64,000 nt of DNA from Pseudomonas pohangensis. GTDB lineage: Bacteria > Pseudomonadota > Gammaproteobacteria > Pseudomonadales > Pseudomonadaceae. Numbering within the stretch: position 1 is the stretch's first letter; every line of letters begins with the position of its first letter. The position numbers and the translations under genes were made by a program. The stretch is taken from assembly GCF_900105995.1 (NCBI RefSeq), contig NZ_LT629785.1:1860001-1924000 (forward strand), in the 5' to 3' direction. The notes below the pieces were generated by a model. The model worked only from the letters and a program-made list of their open reading frames with translations. It was not told the DNA's origin and did not search any database. Positions 51,159-59,576 of this stretch are shown one piece after another.

Positions 51159-52226
51159 ATGCAAAGCCTTTGGGTAAACAAGACCGATCTGGCCAACGCA
51201 AAATGGCAGCAGAGCGACACCCCGCAACCGGGCGCAGGGCAGATTCTGCTGCAAATCGAAAAGTACGCACTGACCGCCAACAACATCACCTATGCGGTGA
51301 TCGGCGATGGCTTCGGCTACTGGAACTTCTTCCCCACCGCTGAAGCCGGCTGGGGCATCGTGCCGGTGTGGGGCTTTGCCCGTGTGGTGGCCTCGCAGCA
51401 TGCCGATATCAAGGTGGGCGAACGGGTCTACGGCTATCTGCCGATGGCCAGCCACTTGCTGGTCACGCCGGGGCATGTCAGCGCGGCCGGGTTTGTCGAC
51501 AGCACCGAACACCGCAAGGCACTGGCGATCATTTACAACCAGTACAACCGGCTGGGCACCGCTGCTGGTAAGGGCGAGGACGAACGTGCGCTGTATCAGC
51601 CGCTGTTCACCACCAGCTTCCTGATTGAAGACGTCATGCACCAGGCCGACTGGCATGGCGCGCAGGCGATGCTGCTGACCAGCGCCTCCTCCAAGACCGC
51701 CCTCGCCCTGGCGCTGGTAACCAAGAACCTCAGCCCGCAGATCAAACGCATCGGCCTGACCTCAGCCGGCAACATCGACTTCGTGCGCGAAACCGGCCTG
51801 TACGACCAGGTGCTGACCTATGACCAGCTGGCCGACGCCGATGCCACGCTGCCCACCGTGTCAGTGGACTTTGCCGGCAACGGCAAGCTGCTCGCGGCGA
51901 TTCATGGTCATTGGCAGGACAACCTGAAATTCAGCTCGCTGGTCGGCGCCACCCATATCGATGCACGCAAAGGCGCCCGCGACCTGCCCGGCCCGAAACC
52001 CATCCTGTTCTTCGCGCCAAGCGCAGCGGAAGCCCTGCTCAAGCAGATCGGCCCGGCAGAATTCCGCACGCGGGTGGATGCCCAGTTCAACGCCTTCGTC
52101 GCCGCCGTTGCCGGCCACCTGGGCGTAGAGCACCTGACAGGCGAGCAGGCGCTGAAGAGTGCCTATCTGGAGATGCTCGGCAACCAGGTAGCGCCCAATC
52201 GCGGGCTGATCTGTCAGATCGGGTAA
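51159..52226 (+). CDS. DUF2855 family protein (MDR-like)
   Basis: A 355-residue protein of the DUF2855 family, related to medium-chain reductases/quinone oxidoreductases (ITYAVIGDGFGYWNFFP; VPVWGFARVVAS; LTSASSKTALALALV). I chose ATG 51159 with GGAG at 51147-51150 over the in-frame GTG 51150. A degenerate second copy of its 3' end lies 2 kb downstream (54171-54253). Activity unknown. Confidence 0.85.
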   Translation: MQSLWVNKTDLANAKWQQSDTPQPGAGQILLQIEKYALTANNITYAVIGDGFGYWNFFPTAEAGWGIVPVWGFARVVASQHADIKVGERVYGYLPMASHLLVTPGHVSAAGFVDSTEHRKALAIIYNQYNRLGTAAGKGEDERALYQPLFTTSFLIEDVMHQADWHGAQAMLLTSASSKTALALALVTKNLSPQIKRIGLTSAGNIDFVRETGLYDQVLTYDQLADADATLPTVSVDFAGNGKLLAAIHGHWQDNLKFSSLVGATHIDARKGARDLPGPKPILFFAPSAAEALLKQIGPAEFRTRVDAQFNAFVAAVAGHLGVEHLTGEQALKSAYLEMLGNQVAPNRGLICQIG

Positions 52227-52426
52227 GGCTGGGGGAGGCTTGGTTCTGTTGCGTTGTAGCCACAGCACCAGAAGCAGATCGTTAGGCGGATCGTTCCCAC
52301 GCTCTGCGTGGGAATGCAGTGGCAGGCGTTCTACGCCTGAGGACGTGGAACGTCCCGGGGCGCGGGTTCCCACGCAGAGCATGGGAACCATCAAAAATAA
52401 ATCTGCCCCATTTTCCGAGTGAGGCT
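52227..52426. repeat. Palindromic repeat unit A
   Basis: A repeat unit after DUF2855: a leader (GTTGCGTTGTAGCCACAG) and then 52289-52394, four nested hairpins: TTCCCACGC/GCGTGGGAA, AGGCGT/ACGCCT, GGACGT/ACGTCC and a final GGTTCCCACGC/GCATGGGAACC. The outer hairpins are inverted to each other. It ends with AAATAAATCTGCCCCATTTT (52395-52414), a tail also found at 54337. No gene is visible. Confidence 0.85.
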
Positions 52427-52580
52427 TGTGAGATGCTTGACCCTGTTTCGTTGTACCCACAGTACCGGAAACAGATCGTTTCCACGCTCTGCGTGGGAAT
52501 GCAGTGGCAGGCGTTCTACGCCTGAGGACATGGAACGTCCCGGGGCGCGGGCTCCCACGCAGAGCATGGGAACCATCAAA
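52427..52580. repeat. Palindromic repeat unit B
   Basis: A second unit in tandem with A: leader TTTCGTTGTACCCACAG, then 52474-52580 with the same four hairpins and only a few changes. 52581-52740 holds the AT-richer start region of the transporter gene, including an in-frame TTG at 52666 that I do not favour. Confidence 0.85.
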
Positions 52581-52740
52581 CGCGATGCCCCCTGCGCTTT
52601 GCTGCACTTGAGAGCAGAGCTCAGGCCAGAACAGAACTGTAACAAAACACAGGCAGAGTCAGCCGTTGAAGCAAAAGATCCACAAACCAGACTTCAGCAG
52701 CACTGCAAATACATCACACGCACTCAGTCTGGAGCACGCA

Positions 52741-54129
52741 TTGAACGACTTATCAACGACTCAAGACAGCAACAGGCGCGGCATTTTCAGCTGGATGCTA
52801 TTCGACTGGGCCGCTCAGCCCTTTTTCACCGTGGTACTGACCTTCATCTTTGGCCCCTATTTCGTTTCTCGCCTGGTCGATGACCCGGTATCCGGGCAGG
52901 CCGCCTGGGGTTACACCGTGACCATTTCCGGTTTTCTGATTGCTCTGCTCTCGCCTGTTCTGGGTTCGATTGCAGACGCTTCCGGCGCGCGAAAAAAATG
53001 GATCGGCTTTTTCGCCATCATTCAGATTTCAGCACTGGGCCTGCTCTGGTTTGCCGTCCCCGGCGCGTCGCTTGTCCTGCCAATGCTGTGCATTGTCATG
53101 GCCACCATCGCCGCCGAATTTTCGATTGTCTTCAATGACTCCATGCTGCCGCGTCTGGTCAGCCAACGAGAAATCGGGCGGGTTTCCAACATGGCATGGG
53201 GCCTGGGTTACATCGGCGGATTGCTGGTGTTATTCATCGTCTTGCTGTTTCTGGCGGGTAGCCCGGGCACCGGCAAAACCCTGATCGGTGTTGCGCCATG
53301 GTTCGGCCTGGACCCCGCTCTCGGTGAAGACGCCCGCGCGACCGGCCCGCTCTCGGCCATCTGGTATCTGCTTTTCATTATCCCCATGTTCCTGTTCACG
53401 CCGGATACGCAAAGCAACTTGCCCCTGAAGAGCGCGGTAAAGGCCGGACTCCATGAACTGGCCAGCACGCTCAGGCAATTCAGGCAGCGCAGCGCGGTAT
53501 TCAAGTTTCTGCTGGCACGCATGGTCTACCAGGACGGCGTGAACGGCTTGCTGGCATTGGGCGGGGTATTCGCGGCTGGCCTGTTTGGCTGGGAAACGAT
53601 AGAAATGGGCGTCTACGGCATCCTGCTGCTGGTCGCATCGATCTTTGGTTGCTACTTTGCCGGGAAAATCGACAGCCGACTGGGCTCGAAAACAGTGGTG
53701 ATCATCAGTCTGGTTGTGCTGATTTTTGCCACCTTGGGCATCGTTTCAACCGGCCAGGGTTTCACCCTGTTTGGTGCCATGAACCTTCCCGTCCAGGACA
53801 ACGGCGGCCTGTTCGGCACGGCCTCGGAAAAGGTGTACATCCTCTTCGGCTTGTTCATCGGCCTGGTGTTCGGCCCGGTGCAGGCCTCATCCCGATCGTA
53901 TCTGGCGCGCAGCGTGAGCACAGAGGAAGCCGGTCGTTTCTTTGGTTTGTATGCGCTCTCCGGCCGGGCGACATCCTTCCTGGCGCCGATGACGGTGGCC
54001 AGCCTCACCATATTGACCGATTCGGCGCGCATCGGTATGTGTGCGCTGATTGTGTTCCTGGTGGTGGGATTTCTGATTCTGCTGGTTGCACCCTATCCGG
54101 CTATTGATAAGGCGGAACAGGCAGTCTGA
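52741..54129 (+). CDS. MFS transporter, UMF1 family
   Basis: A 462-residue membrane protein with about 11-12 helices. The start FSWMLFDWAAQPFFTVVLTF is typical of the UMF1 (Atg22-like) family, as is SRSYLARSVSTEEAGRFFGL. Start is TTG 52741 with GGAG at 52731-52734; an upstream TTG (52666) would add 25 residues without a ribosome site. The gene is bracketed by repeats A/B and by a repeat plus DUF2855 remnant, so it looks inserted or captured by duplication. Substrate unknown. Confidence 0.85.
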   Translation: MNDLSTTQDSNRRGIFSWMLFDWAAQPFFTVVLTFIFGPYFVSRLVDDPVSGQAAWGYTVTISGFLIALLSPVLGSIADASGARKKWIGFFAIIQISALGLLWFAVPGASLVLPMLCIVMATIAAEFSIVFNDSMLPRLVSQREIGRVSNMAWGLGYIGGLLVLFIVLLFLAGSPGTGKTLIGVAPWFGLDPALGEDARATGPLSAIWYLLFIIPMFLFTPDTQSNLPLKSAVKAGLHELASTLRQFRQRSAVFKFLLARMVYQDGVNGLLALGGVFAAGLFGWETIEMGVYGILLLVASIFGCYFAGKIDSRLGSKTVVIISLVVLIFATLGIVSTGQGFTLFGAMNLPVQDNGGLFGTASEKVYILFGLFIGLVFGPVQASSRSYLARSVSTEEAGRFFGLYALSGRATSFLAPMTVASLTILTDSARIGMCALIVFLVVGFLILLVAPYPAIDKAEQAV

Positions 54130-54139
54130 ATACCTGCAA

Positions 54140-54173
54140 GGTGGTCAACGCCAAAGGCCTGGCCACCATCGAA
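54140..54173. repeat. Partial copy of the 108-bp MITE-like element
   Basis: GGTGGTCAACGCC(A)AAGGC(C)TGGCCACCATCGAA matches the left arm of the complete element at 56646-56753 with two changes; the right arm is missing. Confidence 0.75.
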
Positions 54174-54253
54174 ACCCATCCTGCTCTTTGCGCCAGCCGC
54201 TGCTGAAGAACAAGGTTGCGCCGAATCATGGGCTGATCAGACTTATCGGGTAA
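54171..54253 (+). pseudogene. Degenerate duplicate of the DUF2855 gene 3' end
   Basis: GAAACCCATCCTGCTCTTTG matches the DUF2855 coding stretch near 52000, and GGGCTGATC...ATCGGGTAAGGCTGG matches its end near 52205-52231, with roughly 140 bp missing between the two blocks. The similarity continues past the stop into the GTTGCGTTGTAGCCACAG leader of the palindromic repeat. It cannot encode a protein. Confidence 0.75.
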
Positions 54254-54356
54254 GGCTGGAGAGGCCTGGCCCTGTTGCGTTGTAGCCACAGTGCTGGAGG
54301 CGGATCGTTCCCACGCTCTGCGTGGGAACGATCAAAAATTAATCTGTCCCCTTTTT
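54254..54356. repeat. Truncated palindromic repeat unit C
   Basis: It keeps the leader and the first hairpin, now a perfect 14-bp stem (GATCGTTCCCACGC, loop TCT, 54303-54333), then jumps to the tail AAATTAATCTGTCCCCTTTT. The middle hairpins of units A and B are missing. 54357-54434 holds a small hairpin (54383-54403) and the end of the ATPase gene region. Confidence 0.8.
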
Positions 54357-54434
54357 GCTCGGCCTGAAAGGTCCGCAGGTTGGGAAACTGCGGAGCAGTT
54401 TCCACAGTAATGAAATCCGGACTACCTACTTAAC

Positions 54435-56558
54435 CTACTCCCCAAAATAGTTATTATTGGCACGGTCGGTTATTTGGCTTCTCATTTTCCCATCAATCAG
54501 CTTACGTTCCTTCTTTACAAGACCAATATCACTAAGTTTGGACGTTCTTTTTCCAACCAATTGATAGGTTACGTCAATAAGCGCAGAAATTTCGCTTGCC
54601 CTCATTTCTTCGTCTTCATCATGTAATGCTGTAAGGATGTCTAGCTCAACCGGATCCAGCGCCTTCTGATTTGAAAGTTTGCTTACCTCTTGAGCGAAAT
54701 CATCAGCAAGATCAACAATCGAACAGTGACCATCTGAACACTCCGGACACCGCCATTTATATAGTTCAATACTCGGCTTTTGGTCTAAAGGGAAGCAAGT
54801 AAAACAACTACCACATCTAATGGTTTGCTTCTGCGATAGAAATTCGTGAATCGCTGAAGAAAAGTCGAAACACCTTTGTACAAAGTAATTCCGATACTCA
54901 CGCCCTGATGGGTAACCCCAAGCTATTCTCTCGGCCTCCGAAAGTCCGTAAAACATCGCATAAACAACTACTGGCTTACCATTTTTATCACGTGTTTCCT
55001 TGTAACGTGACAGCAAAAAGTTAGCTTCCAATGATTGAAAAATAACGGAAAGTTCTGGTGAAACGATGAAGTGACTTATCGGAGGATTGGAAACGCCCTT
55101 AAAATATGTCCCGCCAACTGTCCCAGAGGAAATTCCACTTCTGACTCTCTTGGCCTCTTGGGTTATGGTCTTTATAAGCTCGCTTTGATTATGCCTGTCA
55201 AGTTTATTTTCAAACGGCTCAAGTGCATATCTATTTAAGCGATCAAAGTATTTTACAATTGTGTTTTCATAATGCTTTCGAGCGGCCAACCGTAACGATG
55301 CAGCTGTAATTTTCTGCCCCTTAGAAACCCTATCCAAATAACAAACATGCAATAGTATTCCCATAAGACGAGGGACATTGAATGTTGTCTCGAAAAGGAG
55401 ACGCATATGTTGTTCGATTGAAATCGAATCATCAAAATAATCGTTTACATCTTCACCAAATGCCTCAAAACGCGAACGCATCAAACGACTAGCGTAATCA
55501 GTTGCAGCGTGTTCCATTGTTTGGACTTCTGACGCTTCGTATAGGGATGAAAAATCTAGAGATACAGTATCAACCTTACCTGGGTCAATTTTTCCGAAAT
55601 ATACACGACCCGGATATCCTGCAATCTTTAATTTGATTGATTCGTTACTAGAATTATTAAGAGGTGCCAGAACAATATCCACGAAAAGGCGCTGATCAAC
55701 TAAGCTCAACTCTGAAAAATCATCGAAGAAAATTACAAGCCGCGCTAAACCACACTCTTCGACAAGTTCCTTTATCTCCGAAATGATGGAATCAAACGGG
55801 AAGGATCTCAGAACAACATCTGAATATTCGTTGTATACCTCGTTATCGTCTAACGATTTATCAAAATCACTTAAGGAAGCATGTCCAGAAAAATTAACTC
55901 CAACGTTGGCCGGCATGCCCCCAGCTTCAACCTTCACGCCGGCACTCTGTGTTTTACCAGTCTCTTTTTGAGCCCTTGCTTTCCACTTAGTAGTGATTTG
56001 CTGGAGGACAGGCAATTCTTGACTATCCAGTTTCACGTCCTTCAATCGGGATTGAAGTGCCTCGATATTTTTCCGCAATTCAGAATATGGCTTTCTGTGT
56101 CCACGCCACTTATCCCAGAGCGACATTGCTTCTGAAGTCTTGTCAATTTCTTTGAGTATTTCGGCCAACGACGACCCAAGGAATGATTTTCTTAGCAAAT
56201 GAGCACGGAAAATACCCGGGTCTATCGTCACATCCCCAACCACACCAGATACAACATCCGAGGCCTGCATGGTGTCATAGAGGCTCTTCACATCAACATA
56301 GATGGAAATGATGTTCTGCTTTTTTCTCAACTCACTCTGAGCGCGAGCAAATACCGTGCTTTTCCCTGTGCCTTTCCTTCCGAGTAAAAATGTGGTGTTG
56401 CTCGAAAGAACGGATGTCAGTACCGCATCACCTGGCAAGGGATCGACATACAAGGTATCAACCGCGTTTTCGCCAATCTCGTCCATAAAATCGCGAAGCT
56501 CTGCTCGCCGATACTGCCGAAGTGATTCCGCTATGCGGGAGAATTTTTTTGGATTCAT
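54435..56558 (-). CDS. Large AT-rich P-loop ATPase with zinc-ribbon and winged-helix-like parts; function unknown
   Basis: A 707-residue protein. Walker A is GRKGTGKST (60-68) and Walker B LVIFFDDF (274-281); NVPRLMGILL (394-403) resembles the sensor-2 region of ORC/Cdc6- and STAND-type ATPases. Residues 120-240 are charged and probably coiled. A cysteine cluster (C582, C585, C588, C604, C607, C612) suggests a zinc ribbon, and 636-690 looks like a winged helix (MRASEISALIDVTYQLVGKR). I chose ATG 56558 with GGAAG upstream; 56573 is possible. The gene is clearly more AT-rich than all neighbours and uses different codons, pointing to transfer. No partner gene is adjacent. Confidence 0.8.
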   Translation of the reverse strand: MNPKKFSRIAESLRQYRRAELRDFMDEIGENAVDTLYVDPLPGDAVLTSVLSSNTTFLLGRKGTGKSTVFARAQSELRKKQNIISIYVDVKSLYDTMQASDVVSGVVGDVTIDPGIFRAHLLRKSFLGSSLAEILKEIDKTSEAMSLWDKWRGHRKPYSELRKNIEALQSRLKDVKLDSQELPVLQQITTKWKARAQKETGKTQSAGVKVEAGGMPANVGVNFSGHASLSDFDKSLDDNEVYNEYSDVVLRSFPFDSIISEIKELVEECGLARLVIFFDDFSELSLVDQRLFVDIVLAPLNNSSNESIKLKIAGYPGRVYFGKIDPGKVDTVSLDFSSLYEASEVQTMEHAATDYASRLMRSRFEAFGEDVNDYFDDSISIEQHMRLLFETTFNVPRLMGILLHVCYLDRVSKGQKITAASLRLAARKHYENTIVKYFDRLNRYALEPFENKLDRHNQSELIKTITQEAKRVRSGISSGTVGGTYFKGVSNPPISHFIVSPELSVIFQSLEANFLLSRYKETRDKNGKPVVVYAMFYGLSEAERIAWGYPSGREYRNYFVQRCFDFSSAIHEFLSQKQTIRCGSCFTCFPLDQKPSIELYKWRCPECSDGHCSIVDLADDFAQEVSKLSNQKALDPVELDILTALHDEDEEMRASEISALIDVTYQLVGKRTSKLSDIGLVKKERKLIDGKMRSQITDRANNNYFGE

Positions 56559-56645
56559 GCGGACTTCCATCATGGTTTCATTTTTGACGCCGAACTGTAA
56601 TTAGATCGAATTCGGCAATAAAAAAATAGCAAGTAACCCGGATAT

Positions 56646-56753
56646 CCGTAGGGTGGTCAACGCCGAAGGCTTGGCCACCATCGAAGCCGGTGAATTACCC
56701 ATGATGCACACACCATTGGTGGCCAATCGCTGCGCGAGTTGACCACCCTACGG
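56646..56753. repeat. 108-bp MITE-like element with inverted ends
   Basis: Perfect 16-bp terminal inverted repeats (CCGTAGGGTGGTCAAC at 56646-56661, its complement at 56738-56753) and an inner 10-bp pair (TTGGCCACCA 56671-56680, 56717-56726). No coding capacity. A partial copy is at 54140-54173, on the other side of the AT-rich ATPase gene. Confidence 0.85.
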
Positions 56754-56768
56754 TATGCGGGGCGTGGC

Positions 56769-59426
56769 TCAAACCAAACTCTTGCTCACCACCTCATACA
56801 CATCACTCGACAACTCGCCGCTGGCGAGAATCCGCTCCAGCTCGTTGCGCATCATCTGGCGCCGCTCCGGGGCGTATTTGCTCCAGCGCGTCAGTGGGGA
56901 CAGCTGGCGTGAGGCGATTTGCGGGTTGAGGGCGTTGAGCTGGATCACCAGGTCGGCGAGGAAGCGGTAGCCGCTGCCGTCGGCGCGGTGGAAGTTGATC
57001 AGGTTCTGCCCGGCGAAGGCGCCGATCAGGGCACGCACCTTGTTCGGGTTCTTCAGGGTGAAGGCCGGGTGCTGCATGAGGGCCTGCACGCGCTCCAGCC
57101 CGCCCGGCAAGGTGCTGGCGGCCTGTACGCTGAACCACTGGTCCATGACCAGCGGGTTGTCCTTGAAGCGTTCGGCAAAGTTGGCCAGGGTGGCGGCCTT
57201 CTCGGCCTCGAACGGCGAGTTGACCAGCACGGCCAGCGCGGTCAGGCGCTCGGTCATGTTGTCGCAGGCTTCGTACTGTTCCAGGCAGGCGGTCAGCACC
57301 TTGGGCTTTTCCGTGAGCATCAGGTAGGACAGCGCCATGTTCTGCAGGGCGCGGCGGGCGAAGTGGCTGGCTTCGGCGACATAGGCCTGCTTGCGCGACT
57401 GCACGCGGGCATCCTGATAGCGCTGCCAGAGCGGCTCGAACAGGTCATCGGCCAGACGCTTGCGGGCAAACTCGCGGGCAGCGTGGATCGCCTCGACATC
57501 AGCCTCCTCGCTGATCTCGGTGAGGTAGGCTTCGCTGGGCAGGCTGAGCATTTCGGCAACCATGGCCGGATCGAGCTGCTCGTTGTTGAGTACGCTGCAC
57601 AGCGCCTTGACCAACCGCTCGTCCATCGCCATGGCCACGCCGCGTTGCTGCTGCCCGACCAGCTCCTGCAACACCTGCACGGCCAGCTGCTGGCCGGCTT
57701 CCCAGCGGTTGAAGCCGTCGCTGTCGTGCTGCATGAGGAACATCAGCTGGTCGCGGCTGTAGGGGAAGCTGAGTTTTACCGGCGCGGAGAACCCGCGCAG
57801 CAGCGACGGCAGCGGCTTTTCGGCAACATCAACGAAGGTGAACGACTGCTCGGCCTCGGTGACCGACAGCACGCGGTTGTCGCCAGTCGCCTGTGCTTCG
57901 CCCTGCAGGCGCAGCGCCAGTGGCTGGCCCTTGCTGTCGAGCAGGCCCAGTTCGACCGGAATCACGAACGGCAGTTTCTCGCTCTGCCCCGGCGTGGCCG
58001 GGCAGCTTTGCTTGAAGGTCAGGGTATAGGTGCCGGCCTGGGCATCGTGGCTGTCGCTGACACTCAGGCGCGGTGTGCCGGCCTGGCTGTACCAGCGCTT
58101 GAACTGGGTCAGGTCGCTGCCGCTGGCGTCTTCCATGGCCTTGACGAAATCGTCGCAGGTCACGGCCTGGCCGTCGTGGCGTTCGAAGTACAGGTCGCTG
58201 CCCTGGCGGAAGGCTTCGGCGCCGAGCAGGGTGTGGATCATGCGCAGTACTTCCGAGCCCTTCTCGTAGATGGTCAGGGTGTAGAAGTTGGAAATCTCGA
58301 TGAACGAATCCGGGCGAACCGGATGGGCCATGGGGCCGGCGTCTTCGGCGAACTGGTGGGTGCGCAGGTAGGCCACGTCCTCGATGCGCTTGACCGTGGC
58401 CGAGTTCATGTCGGCGCTGAACTGGGAATCACGGAATACCGTGAAGCCTTCCTTGAGCGACAGCTGGAACCAGTCGCGGCAAGTCACGCGGTTGCCCGAC
58501 CAGTTGTGGAAATACTCATGCGCCACCACCGCCTCGACGCGCTGGTGAGCGGCATCGGTGGCGGTTTCGGCATGGGCCAGCACGCAGCTGGAGTTGAAGA
58601 TGTTCAGGCCCTTGTTTTCCATGGCACCCATGTTGAAGTCGTTGACCGCGACGATCATGAAGATGTCCAGGTCGTATTCGCGGCCGTAGACCTCCTCGTC
58701 CCACTTCATCGACTTCTTCAGGCTGTCCATGGCGTGCTGCACCTTGTCGATGTTTTCCGGCTCGACATAAATGCGCAGCGCCACCTCGCGCTGGTGCATG
58801 GTGGTGAAGCTGTCCTCGACGCACCACAGGTCACCGGCAACCAGCGCGAACAGGTAGGCCGGTTTCATGAACGGATCTTCCCAGGTCGCCCAGTGGCGGC
58901 CCTGGTCGTCTGCACCGCTGGCCAGCGGGTTGCCGTTGGACAGCAGGATCGGGTAGCGCTGCTGCTCGGCCATCACCGTGGTGGTGAACTTGCTCATCAC
59001 ATCGGGACGGTCGAGGTAGTAGGTGATCTTGCGGAAGCCTTCGGCCTCGCACTGGGTGCAGAACATGCTGCCGGACTTGTACAGGCCTTCCAGCGCGGTA
59101 TTGCTTTCCGGATGGATGCGCACGCTGCTGTCGATGACGAACTCGCTGTGCGGCGGCTGCAGGGTAAGCTGGCTGTCGTCGAGCTGATACTCGGCCGGCG
59201 TCAGCAGATGGTCATCCAGGCTCAGCGAGAGCAGCTCCAGCTGCTGACCATCGAGTACCAGCGGCGGCAAATCCATGCCCAGTTGCGGGTTGCGGCGCAT
59301 CACCAGCTGGGCATGCACCAAGGTGTGATCCTCGAACAACTCAAAGGTCAGATGCGTCTCGTCAATCAGGTAGTCAGGGGCCTGGTAGTCCTTGAGGTGA
59401 ATGACTTTGGGTTGTTCGGTACGCAT
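56769..59426 (-). CDS. pepN: Aminopeptidase N
   Basis: An 885-residue M1 zinc metallopeptidase, the normal length for proteobacterial PepN. The substrate motif is GAMENKGLNIFN, and the zinc site is HEYFHNWSGN with the third ligand glutamate in LKEGFTVF, near residues 296-320. It removes N-terminal residues from peptides in the cytosol. AAGGA lies before ATG 59426. In Pseudomonas pepN is followed upstream by the same DUF2797/DUF1315/rhomboid series seen here. Confidence 0.97.
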   Translation of the reverse strand: MRTEQPKVIHLKDYQAPDYLIDETHLTFELFEDHTLVHAQLVMRRNPQLGMDLPPLVLDGQQLELLSLSLDDHLLTPAEYQLDDSQLTLQPPHSEFVIDSSVRIHPESNTALEGLYKSGSMFCTQCEAEGFRKITYYLDRPDVMSKFTTTVMAEQQRYPILLSNGNPLASGADDQGRHWATWEDPFMKPAYLFALVAGDLWCVEDSFTTMHQREVALRIYVEPENIDKVQHAMDSLKKSMKWDEEVYGREYDLDIFMIVAVNDFNMGAMENKGLNIFNSSCVLAHAETATDAAHQRVEAVVAHEYFHNWSGNRVTCRDWFQLSLKEGFTVFRDSQFSADMNSATVKRIEDVAYLRTHQFAEDAGPMAHPVRPDSFIEISNFYTLTIYEKGSEVLRMIHTLLGAEAFRQGSDLYFERHDGQAVTCDDFVKAMEDASGSDLTQFKRWYSQAGTPRLSVSDSHDAQAGTYTLTFKQSCPATPGQSEKLPFVIPVELGLLDSKGQPLALRLQGEAQATGDNRVLSVTEAEQSFTFVDVAEKPLPSLLRGFSAPVKLSFPYSRDQLMFLMQHDSDGFNRWEAGQQLAVQVLQELVGQQQRGVAMAMDERLVKALCSVLNNEQLDPAMVAEMLSLPSEAYLTEISEEADVEAIHAAREFARKRLADDLFEPLWQRYQDARVQSRKQAYVAEASHFARRALQNMALSYLMLTEKPKVLTACLEQYEACDNMTERLTALAVLVNSPFEAEKAATLANFAERFKDNPLVMDQWFSVQAASTLPGGLERVQALMQHPAFTLKNPNKVRALIGAFAGQNLINFHRADGSGYRFLADLVIQLNALNPQIASRQLSPLTRWSKYAPERRQMMRNELERILASGELSSDVYEVVSKSLV

Positions 59427-59502
59427 GATGATTTCCTTCGGCAGAGCGGTAATTAAAGACGATGTAGCCGTTATGTGTTGCGGGTCCCGCTGTGCCAGAT
59501 CG

Positions 59503-59568
59503 GCGTAGGGTGGGCTTCAGCCCACCATCAGGGACCAGGGTTCTGGTGGGCTGAAGCCCACCCTACGC
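59503..59568. repeat. Perfect 25-bp inverted repeat
   Basis: Arms at 59503-59527 and 59544-59568 (GCGTAGGGTGGGCTTCAGCC... and its exact complement) around a 16-base loop. It lies between pepN and the DUF2797 gene and has the GTAGGGTGGGC ends of a widespread dispersed hairpin type, related in its ends to the element at 56646. Confidence 0.9.
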
Positions 59569-59576
59569 TTAGTTAT

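Noticed and set aside
56919..59456. A long open frame (845 codons) opposite pepN
   Set aside because: It is antisense to a clear aminopeptidase N with all motifs; high GC leaves such frames open. No domain is visible in its translation.
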